Origin: Nocardioides conyzicola
Lineage (GTDB): Bacteria; Actinomycetota; Actinomycetes; Propionibacteriales; Nocardioidaceae
Direction: 5' to 3'
Length of the DNA: 64,000 bases
Assembly (NCBI RefSeq): GCF_039543825.1
Contig: NZ_BAABKM010000004.1
Span: 310,001 to 374,000, forward strand
A model generated the notes under the pieces. The model saw nothing but the letters and a program-made list of their open reading frames with translations. It was not told where the DNA came from and did not search any database. The translations under genes were made by a program, and so were the position numbers. Below, one piece after another: positions 16,549 to 25,079 of the stretch. Every line of letters begins with the position of its first letter. Positions within the stretch are counted from its first letter, which is position 1.

Positions 16549-17256
16549 GTGACAGTACGCGACGATGTGATCGCAGGAGTCGAGGATGTGCTCGACGCGG
16601 ATTGGTCCGTACGCAAAGGCACAGTGATCCCGGAGACGGATGACGTCGTGCTCAAGAATGGCGCCGTGCGCGTCGACGCGACCTATTTCTACGCCGATCT
16701 TGCTGACTCGTCGACGCTCGGTCACCAGGTTGACGCAGAGATCGCGGGCAGGGTCATTCGGGCCTACCTAAACGCAGCCTCGCGAATTCTCCGTAACTAC
16801 GGCGGGGCCATTCGCAGCTTCGACGGCGACCGGGTGATGGCCATCTACATCGGTAAATCGAAAAACACCGACGCCGCACGGGCGGCGCTGGCCTTGAACT
16901 GGGCGGTGGACTTCGTACTTGCGCCGGCACTCAAGACGAAGTGGCCAGACCTTCGTGACGTCTGGACGACCAAGCACGGTGTCGGTATTGATACTGGCGA
17001 AGCTCTCTTGGTTCGCGGCGGCGTCCGCGACAACAACGACCTCGTTAGTATCGGTTCGGCGCCGAACGTAGCCGCCAAGCTCAGCGCCCTTCGATGCGCA
17101 GATCTGCACATCACGGATCGTGTCCACGACCGCTTGGCCGAGTCGTCGAAGATTTCTTCCGATGGCTCCGAGAGCCGGTGGAAGACTCACGACAGGATCG
17201 AGGTTGGCGGGGTGAACCACAGGGTGTATTGGTCCAACTATGGGTGGAAGCCATGA
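16549..17256 (+). CDS. Pycsar-type class III nucleotide cyclase (first cyclase)
   Basis: A 235-residue class III cyclase homology domain protein. Two metal-binding Asp are seen, D50 (TYFYADLADSS) and D94 (RSFDGDRVMAIY), 44 residues apart as in canonical cyclases. The transition-state Asn is N173 (SIGSAPNVAAKLSAL); the usual Arg four residues later is Lys (K177). The GTG at 16549 is chosen because GGAGGAGG lies five bases upstream; ATGs at 16507 and 16528 lack this. The stop overlaps a PycTM-like effector gene by 4 nt, which is the Pycsar layout, where infection triggers cCMP or cUMP synthesis that activates the effector. Nucleotide specificity cannot be read here with certainty. Confidence 0.82.
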   Translation: MTVRDDVIAGVEDVLDADWSVRKGTVIPETDDVVLKNGAVRVDATYFYADLADSSTLGHQVDAEIAGRVIRAYLNAASRILRNYGGAIRSFDGDRVMAIYIGKSKNTDAARAALALNWAVDFVLAPALKTKWPDLRDVWTTKHGVGIDTGEALLVRGGVRDNNDLVSIGSAPNVAAKLSALRCADLHITDRVHDRLAESSKISSDGSESRWKTHDRIEVGGVNHRVYWSNYGWKP

Positions 17257-17807
17257 GCTGGTGGTCGCACGCGGAGAAGGAGGTCGAGTCACCTCCGACT
17301 CCGCCGGACGAGCGAGGACTGGCATTCGCCTGGCAAACGCACGCAGCGATCAGCGATTGGACCTCTAAGGTCGACACCAAGTCGTCCATCGTGCTCAGCC
17401 TCGGCGGCGCGGTCCTCGGATTCTGTGTCATCTTGACAGGGGACGGACGGCTACTCGACGGCCTTCATGGTTGGCGCGACCGCTTTGTGACCGCAGGGCT
17501 AGCCGCCCTCGCGCTCGGCGTCCTAGTCGCTGCTTTTGCTGTCTTCCCGAGGCTCAAGCGGCGCCAAGCAAGAAAGAACTGGCCGAGCAACTACGTATAC
17601 TTCGGGCACCTGCGGCACTGGAAGCCAGCAGACCTAAAGGCCGCGCTCTTGCACCAATCAATTGATGAGCAACTCGAAGTGTTGGCCACCCAGCTGGTTA
17701 CCGCCTCCAAGATCTCGTGGAACAAGCACACAACGCTGCAGCTGGCGATGGTCCTGCTGACGATTGGTTCTGGTCTCATCGGCGCGGCGGCGGTGTGGCC
17801 GAAGTGA
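17253..17807 (+). CDS. PycTM-like transmembrane effector of a Pycsar system
   Basis: A 184-residue membrane protein. TM1 is about residues 45-63 (SIVLSLGGAVLGFCVILTG), TM2 about 78-98, and TM3 about 161-183 at the C terminus. The segment ahead of TM1 (WTSKVDTKSSI), the YVYFGHLRHW element near 115 and LATQLVTASKISWNKHTTLQ before TM3 match the Pycsar effector domain. In known systems such effectors respond to a cyclic pyrimidine nucleotide and disrupt the inner membrane, aborting infection. It overlaps the upstream cyclase (ATGA) and the downstream cyclase (GTGA), so the three products are probably made in fixed ratio. Confidence 0.82.
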   Translation: MSWWSHAEKEVESPPTPPDERGLAFAWQTHAAISDWTSKVDTKSSIVLSLGGAVLGFCVILTGDGRLLDGLHGWRDRFVTAGLAALALGVLVAAFAVFPRLKRRQARKNWPSNYVYFGHLRHWKPADLKAALLHQSIDEQLEVLATQLVTASKISWNKHTTLQLAMVLLTIGSGLIGAAAVWPK

Positions 17808-18544
17808 AGAGTTCGGGCACGAGCTTTACCTACACCGCCAGTTTCAAGCGTATTGATGAGGTTCTCGCGGCGCCGGACGAAAATTTTCCGCAGCGTGACG
17901 ACCTTCCGTCACGCGACGACCTCACCTTTAGCAACGGCTACTTCGTGCGAGTTGCGGCGTTGTTTGTCGACATCCGCAATTCGTCGAACCTGCCCGGCAA
18001 GTACAGCGAGCCAGCGCTCGCCAAGCTCTACCGCGCATTCATCTCCGAGGTAGTCGCCGTCTTGGACGGTAGCCCCGACTGCGACGAAATCAACATCGTG
18101 GGTGACGGTGTCTGGGGCGTTTTCGACGCAAGATTGAAGGAGCAAGTTGACCGAGTCGTCGAGGCCGCGGGCCGGGTTTCGTCGCTACTCGACGGCTTGA
18201 ATGCAAGACTGTTGTACAGGGGGTACGAGGCGCTGCGAGTGGGGATCGGCCTCGACTGGGGTCGCGCCCTGATGATCAAGACCGGGTTCTATGGAAGCGG
18301 CGTCAACGACATCGTCTACGTGGGCAATGTGGTGAATAGCGCTGCCAAGCTCTGCTCGCTTGGAGAGCAGAAGCATGGGTCGGGGTATCGACCCCGAGTC
18401 ATGGCTGGGCGGGAGTTCGTCAACAACCTTCTCCCGACCGGATACGCTGGATTCTTCACGTACGACGCGTCCATTGGCTGCTACACGGCGTCGATCCAAA
18501 ACAAGGCGATGACGAGCTGGTTGGCGGACAACCCTCCCAATTAG
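17804..18544 (+). CDS. Second class III nucleotide cyclase in the Pycsar-type operon
   Basis: A 246-residue cyclase-domain protein clearly different from the first. Metal-binding Asp are D56 (AALFVDIRNSSNL) and D101 (INIVGDGVWGVF), 45 apart. The Asn is N178 (VYVGNVVNSAAKLCSL) and, as in its partner, the Arg four residues on is Lys (K182). An extra 50-residue N-terminal region precedes the domain. The GTG start overlaps the effector stop by 4 nt; an upstream in-frame GTG at 17792 would give four more residues. Two cyclases flanking one effector is unusual; they could make different nucleotides, or one could be regulatory, or they could form a heterodimer. Confidence 0.75.
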   Translation: MKSSGTSFTYTASFKRIDEVLAAPDENFPQRDDLPSRDDLTFSNGYFVRVAALFVDIRNSSNLPGKYSEPALAKLYRAFISEVVAVLDGSPDCDEINIVGDGVWGVFDARLKEQVDRVVEAAGRVSSLLDGLNARLLYRGYEALRVGIGLDWGRALMIKTGFYGSGVNDIVYVGNVVNSAAKLCSLGEQKHGSGYRPRVMAGREFVNNLLPTGYAGFFTYDASIGCYTASIQNKAMTSWLADNPPN

Positions 18545-18905
18545 GCGTCCGGAGTCTCACCGCCGCACCCGCACACGGAGCGTCGCGCCAACATCATGTG
18601 GAGCATCTGCCAGATGTCGCGACGAGCGCGGATCCGAGGTGCGGCATCCCGCCGCGTGTCGGACACACTGATCTGCCATTGTGCAGGACCCCGTGATCAC
18701 TCAGCCCTTGAGGCCTTTGCAGGGTGGCCGCGAGCTGCTCGGCGTCATATCCATGTTCCCCGCGGCCTGCCGAGCCGCGCGTCTTCTTGACGGGTTCACG
18801 AGTCGCCAGCGATTCCACCATCGACCCGATCGAGCTCGGGCCGCGGCTTAGACACCACAGGTGTGGAACCGAGCGAGTCCTCGGGTTGTGCGGCAGGGTG
18901 GGGTC
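18545..18905. other. Intergenic region without a recognisable gene
   Basis: These 361 bp separate the Pycsar-type operon from the HEPN-like pair. Open frames here have no recognisable family pattern and no good ribosome site. It presumably holds the operon terminator and the promoter of the next pair, but no clear hairpin or promoter motif was seen. Confidence 0.4.
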
Positions 18906-20210
18906 GTGACCGGTGACGACGACCACAGACTCCTTCGCGCCGCGTGGACGCGCCTGCACACCCGGCTTCGCGACCTACGCGTCAACCTCGAGTTCGGCGA
19001 CACCTACCTGATGGAGTTCGCGGACAAGGCCGACAGGGCCGCCAACCTTGCTCTTCACCTCGAAGGTGCCGTCAAGTTGGTCGACCAACATCTGTATGCG
19101 CCCGCGCTCGCCGTCACACGCACCAGCATTGAGCACGTCGTCCTGGATGCACTGCTCTTCCGTGGCCGTACCTGGGTCCAGAACGTCCGCGGCATCTCGA
19201 CTGGGACGTGGGAGCAGTGGCAGGCCGACCGCGAGGCCGGCGCCGAGTGGACCGCATACATCGTTAAGTGGACGCGGACGAAGAGGGGCGACGTCAGGAT
19301 CTGCCGGGAGGGGATCTATACGAACCCGGACGACCAGGGAAACCGGGAACGGCTCAGCATCTACTACTTCCTCCTTGAGGAATACGACGGCAGCATCGGG
19401 CGCCCAGTCGGCGGAGCGAGCGACACAGCCAGGGATGACGAGGTCGGGTTCGGCCGTCAGGAGCTGCGAGCGCTCGCCCGGGAGAACGAAGCCAGGTGGC
19501 GCACGTACCTGACGTGGTCGGCCCTGCTGGACAATCTTGCGGTCAACGACCTGGCCGAGGAGGCCGACGTCGGGCGGCTCGGCGTTCATTACCGCTTCCT
19601 GTCCGCGTACGCCCACCCGGTCTCGCACACCCACCGGAGGCTCTACGGCGACAGCCGCGACGGAAGCACGCCACACTATGACCACTACGCGAGCGAGCTC
19701 GTCCTTCTCTATGTCGTCACCCTCGCCATGCTCGAGCTCGTGAATTTCGCCGCCGGGCTGGCGAGCCGCACCGACGTCACGCTGGGCGAGACCGACAGCC
19801 TCAACGACGACCTAGATTTCGCCAGACGAGCGACCGACCACTTCTGGTTCATCGGCACCAACCCGCACCCGTGGGACTTCAACCAAGCCCGGAATCAGGC
19901 CGCCTTCCGTCTCCTGCGCGACGGACAGCGCGAGGACGTCGCGACGCCAGATCCGGCCGACGTGCCGTTCCCCCGCGACCCGCTGCGGCGACTTGTCGAC
20001 ATGCACGCCTCGTCTTCCGAGGTACTCACCGGGTACGTGTATCAGAGCCCCTGGCGCGCCCCGACGCATGGAGACGCCGGTAACCCCAACTCGCCACCGC
20101 TGTCGGCGGCATCGGCGACACTTCACACGTGGCAGTGGTCCAGGTCGACGAGCTCGGGCGTGCGCGCGGACCCGAAGATGGGGCCAGGAGGTACACCCCC
20201 ATCGCGATGA
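18906..20210 (+). CDS. Helical protein with HEPN-like motif, possible defence gene
   Basis: A 434-residue protein of no family I can name with certainty. It is helix-rich. An early segment (LYAPALAVTRTSIEHVVLDA) resembles the second helix of HEPN-like or DUF5677-like domains. Later, VHYRFLSAYAHPVSHTHRR contains R-x6-H, compatible with the HEPN RNase signature. A hydrophobic helix (LVLLYVVTLAMLELVNFAAG) follows and the C-terminal 100 residues look disordered. The GTG at 18906 is preferred; it follows a GGTGGGG stretch. The gene overlaps the next by 4 nt (ATGA), so the two form a unit. An RNase toxin or abortive-infection role is inference from motif and location. Confidence 0.6.
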   Translation: MTGDDDHRLLRAAWTRLHTRLRDLRVNLEFGDTYLMEFADKADRAANLALHLEGAVKLVDQHLYAPALAVTRTSIEHVVLDALLFRGRTWVQNVRGISTGTWEQWQADREAGAEWTAYIVKWTRTKRGDVRICREGIYTNPDDQGNRERLSIYYFLLEEYDGSIGRPVGGASDTARDDEVGFGRQELRALARENEARWRTYLTWSALLDNLAVNDLAEEADVGRLGVHYRFLSAYAHPVSHTHRRLYGDSRDGSTPHYDHYASELVLLYVVTLAMLELVNFAAGLASRTDVTLGETDSLNDDLDFARRATDHFWFIGTNPHPWDFNQARNQAAFRLLRDGQREDVATPDPADVPFPRDPLRRLVDMHASSSEVLTGYVYQSPWRAPTHGDAGNPNSPPLSAASATLHTWQWSRSTSSGVRADPKMGPGGTPPSR

Positions 20211-21039
20211 CGTTCGACACCCGCGCCATGCTGTTCGACTTCGCCGACGGCCCCGAGGTTGAAACCCAAACGGCTGAGCTGAACCGGAACAACAAGTCGA
20301 GGCTTCGCGAGCAGCTCATCCATCAGTTCGGTGTTGCGAACTACGAGCAGAAGTTGCAGGACTTCGTCGATCTCGGTCCGGCGCCCTGGTCGGTCGTCCC
20401 ACTCCACAACGAGTACCTCAACCAGGTCAGGGATGCATTCACGTTCGGCACCTACTACCCGGCGCTCGTCGGCGCCGGCGCGCTCGGCGAACGCATCTTG
20501 AATCACCTCGTCCTCACGCTCCGCGGTGACTACGCCGACCATCCGCGACAGAGCACGTCGCCGACCGAGACACCTTCGACCGGTGGGATAGATGCATCCA
20601 CGCCCTCGAGGGGTGGGGCGTGCTCGCCAACGACGTCAAACGGGACTTCAAGGCGCTCAAGACGGCGCGGAACCGGACCGTGCACTACAACACCGACCTC
20701 GACACTGGCGACGCGCGCGACGCCGCCCTCCAGGCGATCCGTCTCCTCGCGGGCATCGTCGACATGCTATTCAACCCACACGGGACAGGACCGAAGTACG
20801 TCAACGGCCCCATTGGCCGCGCATACGTGCGCCTCGAAGCTGAGTCCGACCCGTTCATCCGACGGTTCATCCTTCCCGCGAGCGCTCTCGTGAGCCCCCG
20901 TTTCCGGTTCGTTCCTAGTGGAGGAGGCGGGTTTGATATCTACGACGATCCTGACTATGGCATCGATGGACCTGCCCTCAGCGACGAGCAGTTCGCTGAC
21001 CCGGTCCGCGCCACGCCGCAGGTCGAATACCCGTTCTAG
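20207..21039 (+). pseudogene. HEPN-domain protein gene interrupted by an apparent 1-nt frameshift
   Basis: The 5' part (MTFDTRAMLFDFADG to LRGDYADHP) is in one frame. After about 20543-20547 the protein-like sequence continues in the next frame (TEHVADRDTFDRWDRCIHAL, then EGWGVLANDVKRDFKALKTA) to a stop at 21037-21039. One added base in CCGCG would join them into about 278 residues. The HEPN RNase motif RNRTVH (R-N-x3-H) is in KTARNRTVHYNTDLD. The start overlaps the preceding gene (ATGA). It may be a true pseudogene or a sequencing error; the second half has kept normal codon structure, so any damage is recent. Confidence 0.65.
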
Positions 21040-21416
21040 AGCCGAGTCGCCGCCACCCGGCGTTATTGAGGTCGACAACGCGGTCCCAGATCTCCCGGAA
21101 CCACCGCTCTTTGTCGCCCGAGTAGCAACTGCAAAAGCGCACGCCCCTCCACGGCGCAGTCCGCCACGTCCGGCGACCTTGGACCTCGAGCCCCTAATGC
21201 TCACGCGACGCCGACTCCTACTGCACGTAACCACCGGGGCTCGTGGACGCTAGAGCGAAGACCGCCGCCGCAGAACCACTGAACAGAACGGCTGGGGCCG
21301 CACCGCAAACGAACGCACTCATGTGCCGTGTGTGCCCCATTTCACCGCGTCTGGGCCATCGAAAGACCTGAGGCGAGATGGGCGCGCCCGCCGCAACCAG
21401 AGGCCGCCACGACTGT
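21040..21416. other. Intergenic region, possible coding remnant on the minus strand
   Basis: No complete gene is recognised in these 377 bp. On the minus strand around 21030-21160 there is a short protein-like stretch (CSCYSGDKERWFREIWDRVV) without a convincing start or family; it may be a relic. No terminator-like hairpin was found. Confidence 0.3.
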
Positions 21417-21578
21417 TCAACGCACTTCGCCCCCGGATGACCATGGGTCGTCCGGGGGCGGTCCGTTGCGCGACGGTTCGTTCGCCCTGATCGCTCGCCA
21501 CAGCCCCAGACCGATCACGACCGGGACGCCGACGGCGCTCGCTATGAACCACACGAGCAGTTCCGTCGTCCCTGTCAC
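21417..21578 (-). CDS. Small single-pass membrane protein
   Basis: A 53-residue protein starting with GTG at 21578, preceded by GGAGGGG with a 6-nt gap, a good ribosome site. It has one hydrophobic helix (LLVWFIASAVGVPVVIGLGL) and a polar Pro/Gly-rich tail (NGPPPDDPWSSGG). It lies 74 nt after the corrected stop of the aldehyde dehydrogenase gene on the same strand, so it may be the last gene of that transcript. No family recognised. Confidence 0.5.
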   Translation of the reverse strand: MTGTTELLVWFIASAVGVPVVIGLGLWRAIRANEPSRNGPPPDDPWSSGGEVR

Positions 21579-21652
21579 TGTCTTCCCCCTCCACTGCCGG
21601 TCGTACATGTACCGACCGGCAGCGAGGCAGGCGCGTGACATCCGCGAGAGGG

Positions 21653-23106
21653 TCAGACCAGGATCGCCTTGACTTCCGTGAACTCCTCGAGGCCGGCCTT
21701 GCCCATCTCCCGGCCCGCCCCGACTGCTTCCGGCCGCCGAACGGGGCGAGCGGGGTGAACGAGGCGCCGTTGACGTGGACCTGGCCGACCTCGAGGCGAC
21801 GCGCGATCGCGAGGGCACGGTCCGGCGTACCGAACACCGAGGCGGTGAGGCCGTACTGGGTCCCGTTCGCGATCCGGACCGCGTCGTCGTCATCGTCGTA
21901 GTCGATGACGCTGAGGACCGGGCCGAAGATCTCCTCCTGCGCGATCGTCGAGTCGGGTTCGACGTTGGCGAAGATCGTGGGCCGGATGAAGGCGCCCTGC
22001 TCCAGGCCCTCCACGCGACCGGGGCCGCCGAACACGAGGTCGGCACCCTCGGCGAGGCCCTGCTCGATGTAGCCATTCACCCGCTGCCACTGGGCCTCGG
22101 AGGCGACCGGTCCGAGCCGGGTGTCCTCGTCGGAGGGGTCGCCCAGCGTGTACTCCTTAGCCGCTGCGACGAGCTTCTCCATGATCTCGTCGTGACGGGA
22201 TGCCGGGATGAGCAGCCGCGTCCAGGCGCCACACGCCTGGCCGCTGTTGCTCCAGGCGTACTTCAGCGTCTCCGGGATCGCATGTTCGAGGTCGGCGTCG
22301 TCCAGGACGATGTTGGCGGTCTTCCCGCCGAGCTCAAGCGCGACCTTCTTCACGGTGCCTGCCGCGACGGCGGCGACCCGCTTGCCTGCGGCGGTCGAGC
22401 CGGTGAACGAGATCATGTCGACTCCCGGGTGGGTGGCGATGGCCTCACCGACGACCGGACCGGTGCCGTAGACGATGTTCAGGACCCCGGCCGGGATGCC
22501 GGCAGCCGCGGTCGCTTCGGCCAGGATGGGACCCGTCAGCGGGGCGAGCTCCGCGGGCTTCAGGACGACGGTGTTGCCCGCCAGCATGGCCGGGACGACC
22601 TTCGTGATCACCTGCTGCAGTGGGAAGTTCCACGGGGTGATGGCACCGACGACCCCGACCGGTTCACGCACGAGCGTGGCTCCGGCGACCTGCTCCTCCC
22701 ACTCGAACTCCTCTGCGACGTCTGCCATCGCGGCCGTGACGAAGGGCGGGAAGCCGGCCTGGGCCAGGCGGGCGAACGTGATGGGGACGCCGATCTCGGT
22801 GGAGACCGCCTGGGCGACGTCCTCACTCCGCGCGGTCAGCTCCTCGGCGAGCCGCCGCACAATCGCGGCGCGCGCGGCGGGCGTGGTGGCCGCCCAGGTC
22901 GGCGAAGCAGCTCGAGCCGCGGCCACCGCCTGGTCGACCGTGTCGGCCGATCCGAGCGGGACGGTGGCGACGAGCCTCCCGTTGACCGGGCTGACGATGT
23001 CCAGGTCGGCGCCGTCGCCGGGGACCACGGCCCCGGCGATCCAATGTCCGGGGACCATGATCGGAGTCGCTTCTGCTGTCTCATGAACGTGCTTGATGTC
23101 TGTCAT
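21653..23106 (-). pseudogene. NAD(P)-dependent aldehyde dehydrogenase, frameshifted near the 3' end
   Basis: An ALDH-superfamily enzyme oxidising an aldehyde to a carboxylate. It has GVVGAITPWNFPLQQVITKV (Asn of the oxyanion hole), MISFTGSTAAGKRVAAVAAG, the general-base Glu in VALELGGKTANIVL and the nucleophilic Cys in SNSGQACGAW. After FGGRKQSG the frame breaks; the typical ending (GREMGKAGLEEFTEV, then KAILV and stop) lies in the next frame. Restoring one base in the C run at 21718-21721 gives a normal protein of about 484 residues. If the shift is real, the last 25 residues are replaced by a long unrelated tail. The start is the ATG at 23106. It is divergent from an XRE/MmyB regulator. Confidence 0.8.
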
Positions 23107-23139
23107 GGCTCCAACGATGCGACGTCGCAGGGACGCCAA

Positions 23140-23160
23140 CCATGCCCGGTCGGGGCATGG
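23140..23160. promoter_or_regulatory. Candidate operator between aldehyde dehydrogenase and its divergent regulator
   Basis: CCATGCCC (23140-23147) and GGGCATGG (23153-23160) form a perfect 8-bp inverted repeat around GGTCG. It lies in the 94-bp gap between the divergent ALDH and XRE/MmyB genes, which is where a dimeric regulator controlling both would bind. Confidence 0.55.
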
Positions 23161-23200
23161 CTGACGGGACTAGCGAGGAGGCGTCGAGCGTTGACCTGAC

Positions 23201-24058
23201 ATGGATCGCGCACGACTCGCAGAGTTCCTCCGGACCCGGCGCGAGGCACTCCAGCCCGAGGACGTCGGGGTGCCCCGCGGCCGGCGGCGTCGGACACCTG
23301 GTCTGCGTCGCGAGGAGGTCGCGGCGCTCAGTGGCATCTCGACGGACTACTACACCCGGATCGAGCAGCCCCGTGGGCCGCTGCCCTCCGAGCAGGTGCT
23401 CGGGGCGATCAGCCGGGGTCTGCACCTGACGCTGGCAGAGCGCGACCACGTCTTCCGGCTCGCCGGGTACGCCCCGGCCCGGACGGAGGTGCGGGCCGAC
23501 CACGTGAACGCCGGCCTGATGCGGGTCTTCGACCGGTTGCAGGACACACCGGCTCAGATCGTGAACACCCTCGGCGAGACCCTGGTGCAGACACCGCTCG
23601 CGGTGGCGCTGCTGGGCGACGAGACGGCGTACACCGGCCTGATGCGTAGCCGTGTGTACCGATGGTTCACCGACCCGGACGCGCGAAGGCAGTCGCCACC
23701 AGAGGACCGACCAGCACACTCACGGACCCTGGTGGCGCGGATCGCGGAAGCCGCCGCGACCTCGGGCCCGAGGTCGCGAGCCGACGCGATCGTCGCCGCC
23801 CTGCTCACCGAGAGCCCAGAATTCGCCGCGCTGTGGGAGGAGCATCCGGTGGCGGGCCCCTCCTGCGAACCGAAGCGCGTCCTGAACGCGTCCGTCGGGG
23901 AGGTGGTTCTCCACGGCCAGACCTTGCTAGATCCGGACCAGTCACAGGCACTCGTCGTGTTCACCGCGGAACCAGGAAGCGAGAGTCACGCGAAGCTGGA
24001 GCTCCTGGGAGTTCTCGGCGCGCAGCACCTGTCGGCTGACTCACTCGCGGCGGTATGA
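23201..24058 (+). CDS. XRE-family regulator with MmyB-like ligand domain
   Basis: A 285-residue regulator of the same kind as the one at 2625-3503. The helix-turn-helix is TPGLRREEVAALSGISTDYY followed by TRIEQPRGPLPSEQVLGAIS. The MmyB-like half runs from MRVFDRLQDTPAQIVNTLGE to LVVFTAEPGSESHAKLELLG. It is divergent from the aldehyde dehydrogenase, with a palindromic candidate operator between, so it most likely senses an aldehyde or related compound and controls that gene. Its 3' end overlaps the convergent DUF3040 gene by 18 nt. Confidence 0.86.
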   Translation: MDRARLAEFLRTRREALQPEDVGVPRGRRRRTPGLRREEVAALSGISTDYYTRIEQPRGPLPSEQVLGAISRGLHLTLAERDHVFRLAGYAPARTEVRADHVNAGLMRVFDRLQDTPAQIVNTLGETLVQTPLAVALLGDETAYTGLMRSRVYRWFTDPDARRQSPPEDRPAHSRTLVARIAEAAATSGPRSRADAIVAALLTESPEFAALWEEHPVAGPSCEPKRVLNASVGEVVLHGQTLLDPDQSQALVVFTAEPGSESHAKLELLGVLGAQHLSADSLAAV

Positions 24059-24367
24059 GGACGAAGCGCCTTGCATCGCCCGCAGGAGGAAGCCTCTAAG
24101 GCCCGTCGCACGCACCTCGAGGAAGATCCAGACCAGGAGCAAGACCAGCACGGCCCAGCCGACGGTCCCCCGCTGCGCGTCACCCATCACCAGTCCCATG
24201 TAGGCGACTGCCCCGGCGAGGAAGCCGGCTGGATAGAAGTGCCGCCGGACGCGAGAGCACGCGAGTCCGATCCCAGTCGACGAGGACAACACCCGTCCGA
24301 GGTGCTTGTCGGAACTCAGCTCCTCCTCGATCCCGGCCAGCTGGCGTAACTCCCAGTCGTTCAGCAT
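24041..24367 (-). CDS. DUF3040 membrane protein
   Basis: A 108-residue protein. The cytosolic N terminus (WELRQLAGIEEELSSDKHLG) matches the DUF3040 start, where a short helix precedes a small membrane domain. Two hydrophobic helices follow (FLAGAVAYMGLVMG and VGWAVLVLLLVWIFLEV). It ends in a basic tail and overlaps the convergent XRE gene by 18 nt. It lies 7 nt downstream of the sigma-factor gene on the same strand and is probably co-transcribed. Function unknown; DUF3040 proteins are common small membrane proteins of actinobacteria. Confidence 0.75.
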   Translation of the reverse strand: MLNDWELRQLAGIEEELSSDKHLGRVLSSSTGIGLACSRVRRHFYPAGFLAGAVAYMGLVMGDAQRGTVGWAVLVLLLVWIFLEVRATGLRGFLLRAMQGASSSYRRE

Positions 24368-24374
24368 CGGCGTC

Positions 24375-25079
24375 TCAGGCCGCGGCTGTCATCCGGTCGC
24401 GCAGCTCCCCCACGTAGCGGTTGAGCAGACGTGACACGTGCATCTGCGAGACGCCGAGCTCGTCGGCGATCTCCTGCTGGGTGCAGTCGTCGACGAAGCG
24501 CCGGTGCAGGAGGTGACGTGCCCTGGGTGGCAGCGCGCGCAGGTGCGGCCACAGCATCAGTCGTGCCTCCGACTCCTCCCACGTCCCGTCCCAGCCGGCG
24601 GGGAGTGTCTCACCGAGGGGTGCACCTTCGCCCGGTGTCGGAGCGTCCAGGCTCCAGGGTCGGAAGCACGTCTCGACCTCGACCCCGTCGGCGACGTGGT
24701 CGGCGCCCTCACGGCTCTCCGTGTGGCGCTTCTGCACCGGTCGCGGCGGACGGATCATCCACGCCGAGTCACGGAAGAAGTGCTTCATGGCACCCGTCAT
24801 GGAGGTGACGGCGTAGGCGAGGAACTCGTGTCCTCGGCTGGGATCGAAGTCCTGTGCGGCGCGCACGAGTGCCAGGCACGCCACCTGTTCCAGGTCCCCC
24901 AGGAAGTCCGACCGACCGCCGTAGCGGCGCGCGACCGCCCGGGCGACCTCCAGGTTCGCGAGCACCAGATCCTCGACGACGGCCTCGCGGTCGCGTCCCG
25001 TGGCGTCCGCCAACCGCTCGACCAGCTCGGCATTGCGGGCCTGACGCGCGATGTACCGAGGGCTGGGCGGCCGGTTCAT
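24375..25079 (-). CDS. Alternative RNA polymerase sigma factor (SigB/SigF-like)
   Basis: A 234-residue group 3 type sigma factor. Region 2 is AVARRYGGRSDFLGDLEQVA, CLALVRAAQDFDPSRGHEFL and AYAVTSMTGAMKHFFRDSAW (residues about 48-110), which resembles the general-stress SigB/SigF class. Region 4 carries CTQQEIADELGVSQMHVSRL near the C terminus. The ATG at 25079 overlaps the stop of a 57-residue gene upstream, so the two are coupled. An ECF-type promoter motif lies upstream of that small gene (25298-25325), suggesting a sigma cascade. No anti-sigma gene of the usual RsbW type is adjacent. Confidence 0.82.
   Translation of the reverse strand: MNRPPSPRYIARQARNAELVERLADATGRDREAVVEDLVLANLEVARAVARRYGGRSDFLGDLEQVACLALVRAAQDFDPSRGHEFLAYAVTSMTGAMKHFFRDSAWMIRPPRPVQKRHTESREGADHVADGVEVETCFRPWSLDAPTPGEGAPLGETLPAGWDGTWEESEARLMLWPHLRALPPRARHLLHRRFVDDCTQQEIADELGVSQMHVSRLLNRYVGELRDRMTAAA

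Noticed and set aside
18594..18959. Minus-strand 121-residue frame between the Pycsar-type operon and the HEPN-like pair
   Set aside because: Composition is unlike protein, no ribosome site, and it overlaps the start of the next gene.
20985..21160. Minus-strand stretch CSCYSGDKERWFREIWDRVV
   Set aside because: Looks protein-like but has no family, no proper ribosome site and overlaps the HEPN gene end; kept only as a remark in the intergenic entry.
21319..21652. Long C-terminal extension of the aldehyde dehydrogenase (reading frame to 21319)
   Set aside because: The text after KQSG is Arg/Ser-rich and unlike protein, while the normal ending is in the next frame and stops at 21653; the extension is a frameshift artefact.
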